DNA from: UMGS1519 sp050951005
GTDB lineage: Bacteria; Actinomycetota; Coriobacteriia; Coriobacteriales; Eggerthellaceae
Reading direction: 5' to 3'
DNA: 64,000 nucleotides
Assembly: GCA_050951005.1 (NCBI GenBank)
Contig: JBMNIP010000002.1
Location: 62,001 to 126,000, forward strand
In this document: one piece after another, positions 61,815-64,000 of the stretch
Position numbering within the stretch: position 1 is the first letter of the stretch
Layout: each line of letters starts with the position of its first letter
Position numbers and translations under genes: made by a program
Notes under the pieces: model-generated
What the model was told of the DNA's origin: nothing
Databases searched by the model: none
The model's input: only the letters and a program-made list of their open reading frames with translations

Positions 61815-63329
61815 TTGAGCGAAGACGTATACCAGAACCTTTCCCATCGGCGGGTCATTGCGATATTCATCGGTTTGATCATCGCCATGTTCGTCGGTTC
61901 GCTGGACCAGACCGTCGTGGGAACTGCGCTGCCCACAATCGTCGGAGATCTCGGCGGCGTCGACCACATGGTCTGGGTCACAAGCGCGTACTTCCTGTTC
62001 TCGACCGTGACGATGCCGATATACGGAAAACTCGGCGACACCCATGGCCGCAAGAAGCTCTTCCTTCTGGCGATGTCGTTATTTGCCGCAGGGTCGCTGA
62101 TCAGCGCCCTGTCCGACAGCATGGGCATGCTCATCCTAGGTCGCGCCATCCAAGGACTGGGCGGCGGCGGGAATATCATCTTGTCGCAGTCGATCGTCGC
62201 CGACATCTTCCCGCCGCGGGAACGCGCGAAATACCAGGGCATCATGGGCGCCGGCTTCGGGGCGAGCTCGCTCGTCGGCCCGCTGCTGGGCGGATTCTTG
62301 ACCGACTATGTGGATTGGCACTGGTGTTTCTGGATCAACCTGCCGCTGGCGGCACTCACGCTGATCCTATGCGCTTGGCTGTTGCCCAATGACCGTCATC
62401 GGCCCCAACACCGCTTCGATGGCCTGGGATGCACCTTCATGGTTGCCTCTACCAGCTGCCTGGTACTGGCAATCAATTGGGGAGGCAACCTCTTTGCCTG
62501 GGACTCGCCGATCATCATCGGGCTGTTCGCAGCCTTCATCGTCACGGGAATCCTCTTCGTCTGGGCCGAACACCGGACCGAAAACGCCCTCATCCCCCTG
62601 CGCTATTTCCGGAACCGCACCTTCTGCCTGGCAACGCTTGCCGGCCTTATCCTGGCTGTCGGCATGATGGGCGTCGTGAACTACATGCCCACCTACATCC
62701 AGATCACCCGCGGCTACAACGCCACGATATCGGCCTACCTCATGGTGCCGATGCTCATCGGGACCATGGCCCTGTCGATGGCCGCCGGCAGCATCGCCAC
62801 CAAAACGGGCAAGGTGAAATGGATGCCGGTCACAGGGCTTGCCTGCGCCGCTGCCGGATGCGGCCTGCTTGCCACCTTGACCCCCGACACGCCGACTCTG
62901 CTCATGTGCCTGTACCTGCTGCTGCTCGGCGTCGGCATCGGCCTCGCACAGCAGATGCTGGTTCTGATGGTCCAGAACGAATACTCGGTCACAGAGGTGG
63001 GGACCGCCACCGGCTCGAACAACTTCTTCCGCGAAATCGGCGGCACGATCGGGGCCTCTTCGGTGGGCAGCCTGTTCATCAGTAACCTCACGGCGAATCT
63101 GGACAGCTATACTGCAGGTATCGGAGGCACCGCTTCCCTGGGTTTCGATGCGAACTCCATCACCCCCGCGCTTGTACGCTCGTTGACGGATTCGGTGCGG
63201 GAAATCGTCGTCTCCGCATACAACGACGCCCTCACCCCGGTCTTCGCCGGCGTGGCGGCGATACTGGCAATCGGATTCGTGCTGACGATCTTCCTGAAGG
63301 AGAAGCCGCTCGCGACCACCAACAGATAG
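61815..63329 (+). CDS. DHA2-family MFS drug efflux transporter
   Basis: The 504-residue protein has 14 predicted membrane helices and the DHA2 motifs LDQTVVGTALPTIVGDLGG (motif D1), GKLGDTHGRKKLF (motif A) and GPLLGGFLTD (motif C). It exports drugs or other hydrophobic cations with protons. The start appears to be TTG at 61815, with GGAG about 10 nt upstream. It is probably co-transcribed with marR. Confidence 0.92.
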   Translation: MSEDVYQNLSHRRVIAIFIGLIIAMFVGSLDQTVVGTALPTIVGDLGGVDHMVWVTSAYFLFSTVTMPIYGKLGDTHGRKKLFLLAMSLFAAGSLISALSDSMGMLILGRAIQGLGGGGNIILSQSIVADIFPPRERAKYQGIMGAGFGASSLVGPLLGGFLTDYVDWHWCFWINLPLAALTLILCAWLLPNDRHRPQHRFDGLGCTFMVASTSCLVLAINWGGNLFAWDSPIIIGLFAAFIVTGILFVWAEHRTENALIPLRYFRNRTFCLATLAGLILAVGMMGVVNYMPTYIQITRGYNATISAYLMVPMLIGTMALSMAAGSIATKTGKVKWMPVTGLACAAAGCGLLATLTPDTPTLLMCLYLLLLGVGIGLAQQMLVLMVQNEYSVTEVGTATGSNNFFREIGGTIGASSVGSLFISNLTANLDSYTAGIGGTASLGFDANSITPALVRSLTDSVREIVVSAYNDALTPVFAGVAAILAIGFVLTIFLKEKPLATTNR

Positions 63330-63384
63330 GAACGGCCCGTCTTCCCAATCGGCGCACGAACTGTGAACGAGCAAGGGGGCTACC

Positions 63385-63963
63385 ATGCGCATCCTGATGC
63401 TGGGTAACAGCTATACCCGCGCGAATAACCTGCCCGAGCAGCTGGGCCGCACACTCGATGCCCAGGTTGTGGCCCATACTCGCGGTGGTGCGCGCCTGGC
63501 CGAGCAATTGAATCCAAACACGAAGATGGGTGCCCGTACGCAGGCCGCCCTTGCACAAGGCGGCTGGGATTTTGTCATCTTGCAGGAGATGAGCAATGGC
63601 CCGGCGACTGCCCCCGAGCGGTATCGGGAAAGCGTTGCAGCCCTCTGCATACAGGTACGGCGGACCGGGGCTATTCCCATCCTCTTCGCCACCTGGGCCT
63701 ATGCACCCGGAGCTGCCCGGCTGGACAAACTGGAAATGGATGCCGAAGAGCTCCACCGCCGCCTGCACGCATCATTCGTCCGAACGGCAGATGAGACCGG
63801 CGCCCTGCTTGCCGATGTTGGCAGCGCCTTTCACGACGACACCGACCCGGATCGACTCTATGCCCCCGACGGAAGCCATCCCAGCCCTGCCGGTACGGCC
63901 CTGGCATGCCGCATCCTGGCTGCAACCGTGCGGCAAGCGGCAGGATTACTTCCATCCGCCTGA
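63385..63963 (+). CDS. SGNH-hydrolase-like protein
   Basis: The 192-residue protein shows the SGNH blocks: block I with the nucleophile Ser in LGNSYT, a Gly/Asn region near GGWDFVILQEMSNGP, and block V with Asp and His in DGSHPSPAG. It resembles the DUF4886-type subgroup. Esterase or acetyl-hydrolase activity is likely, but the substrate is unknown. AAGGGGG precedes the ATG. No signal peptide is seen. It follows the drug transporter by 55 nt. The last 37 bases of the window hold no further gene start that I can support. Confidence 0.82.
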   Translation: MRILMLGNSYTRANNLPEQLGRTLDAQVVAHTRGGARLAEQLNPNTKMGARTQAALAQGGWDFVILQEMSNGPATAPERYRESVAALCIQVRRTGAIPILFATWAYAPGAARLDKLEMDAEELHRRLHASFVRTADETGALLADVGSAFHDDTDPDRLYAPDGSHPSPAGTALACRILAATVRQAAGLLPSA

Positions 63964-64000
63964 TGCCTTCAGCCCTGCTATTCCCTTTGTGCATAGCACC

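Overview
This window looks like chromosome of a high-GC, anaerobic, gut-type actinobacterium of the class Coriobacteriia, most likely Eggerthellaceae. The assignment is inferred from gene content: a Tat-exported DMSO-reductase-type molybdoenzyme operon, a Tat-exported flavodoxin lipoprotein, several stand-alone flavin and Fe-S redox proteins, iron-dependent alcohol dehydrogenases, a LUD protein and very large Spy0128/Cna-type surface proteins with sortase-like tails. No rRNA, tRNA, CRISPR array or prophage was seen. About 46 protein genes are supported, with frequent strand switches and short operons, many next to their own regulator.

Region by region: 1-2465 is the 3' part of a sortase-anchored adhesin. 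2579-10844 runs on the minus strand: panD, a bile-acid/sodium-symporter-type transporter, a MocR-type regulator, dmsABC and an aldo/keto reductase. An 18-base motif occurs at both the mocR and dms promoters with one mismatch. 11003-12571 is a full-length IS1634-type transposase homologue whose three catalytic acidic positions all appear lost. 12731-16341 holds a Fes/IroE-like esterase, a free-standing adenylation enzyme, a LUD protein and a flavin-reductase-like protein. 16466-29882 carries two giant paralogous surface proteins in tandem, with 3 and 8 pilin-type repeats, matching promoter-leaders and blocks of near-identity.

30156-35441 contains an acetyltransferase, an iron alcohol dehydrogenase with a divergent AraC regulator, nhaA and a macrodomain protein. 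35655-39202 has two adjacent cyclic-di-GMP genes (GGDEF-EAL and FIST-GGDEF). 39291-45213 contains a DMT transporter with a LysR regulator, the pdxST vitamin B6 operon with a divergent and apparently C-terminally shortened PdxR-like regulator, a NimA-like flavoprotein, and a guanidinium-exporter-type SMR gene (gdx/sugE) preceded by a structured leader ending in a strong terminator, which is a riboswitch candidate. 45436-51132 has a B12-binding radical SAM protein with a C-terminal membrane anchor, an AzgA-type purine permease, an OFA-type MFS transporter and a DUF362-ferredoxin protein. 51163-59775 is rich in redox genes: a LysR regulator diverging from an AKR / Fe-ADH / exported flavodoxin operon, an iron-sulfur flavoprotein, an SDR coupled to a flavodoxin, and an FAD oxidoreductase paired with a membrane-anchored SRPBCC protein. 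60020-63963 ends with a LysR gene, a MarR/DHA2 drug-efflux pair and an SGNH-hydrolase-like protein.

The candidates most worth following are the gdx leader RNA, the catalytically dead transposase, the repeat-variable adhesin pair and the FAD/SRPBCC pair. All family assignments come from reading motifs; no database search was run.
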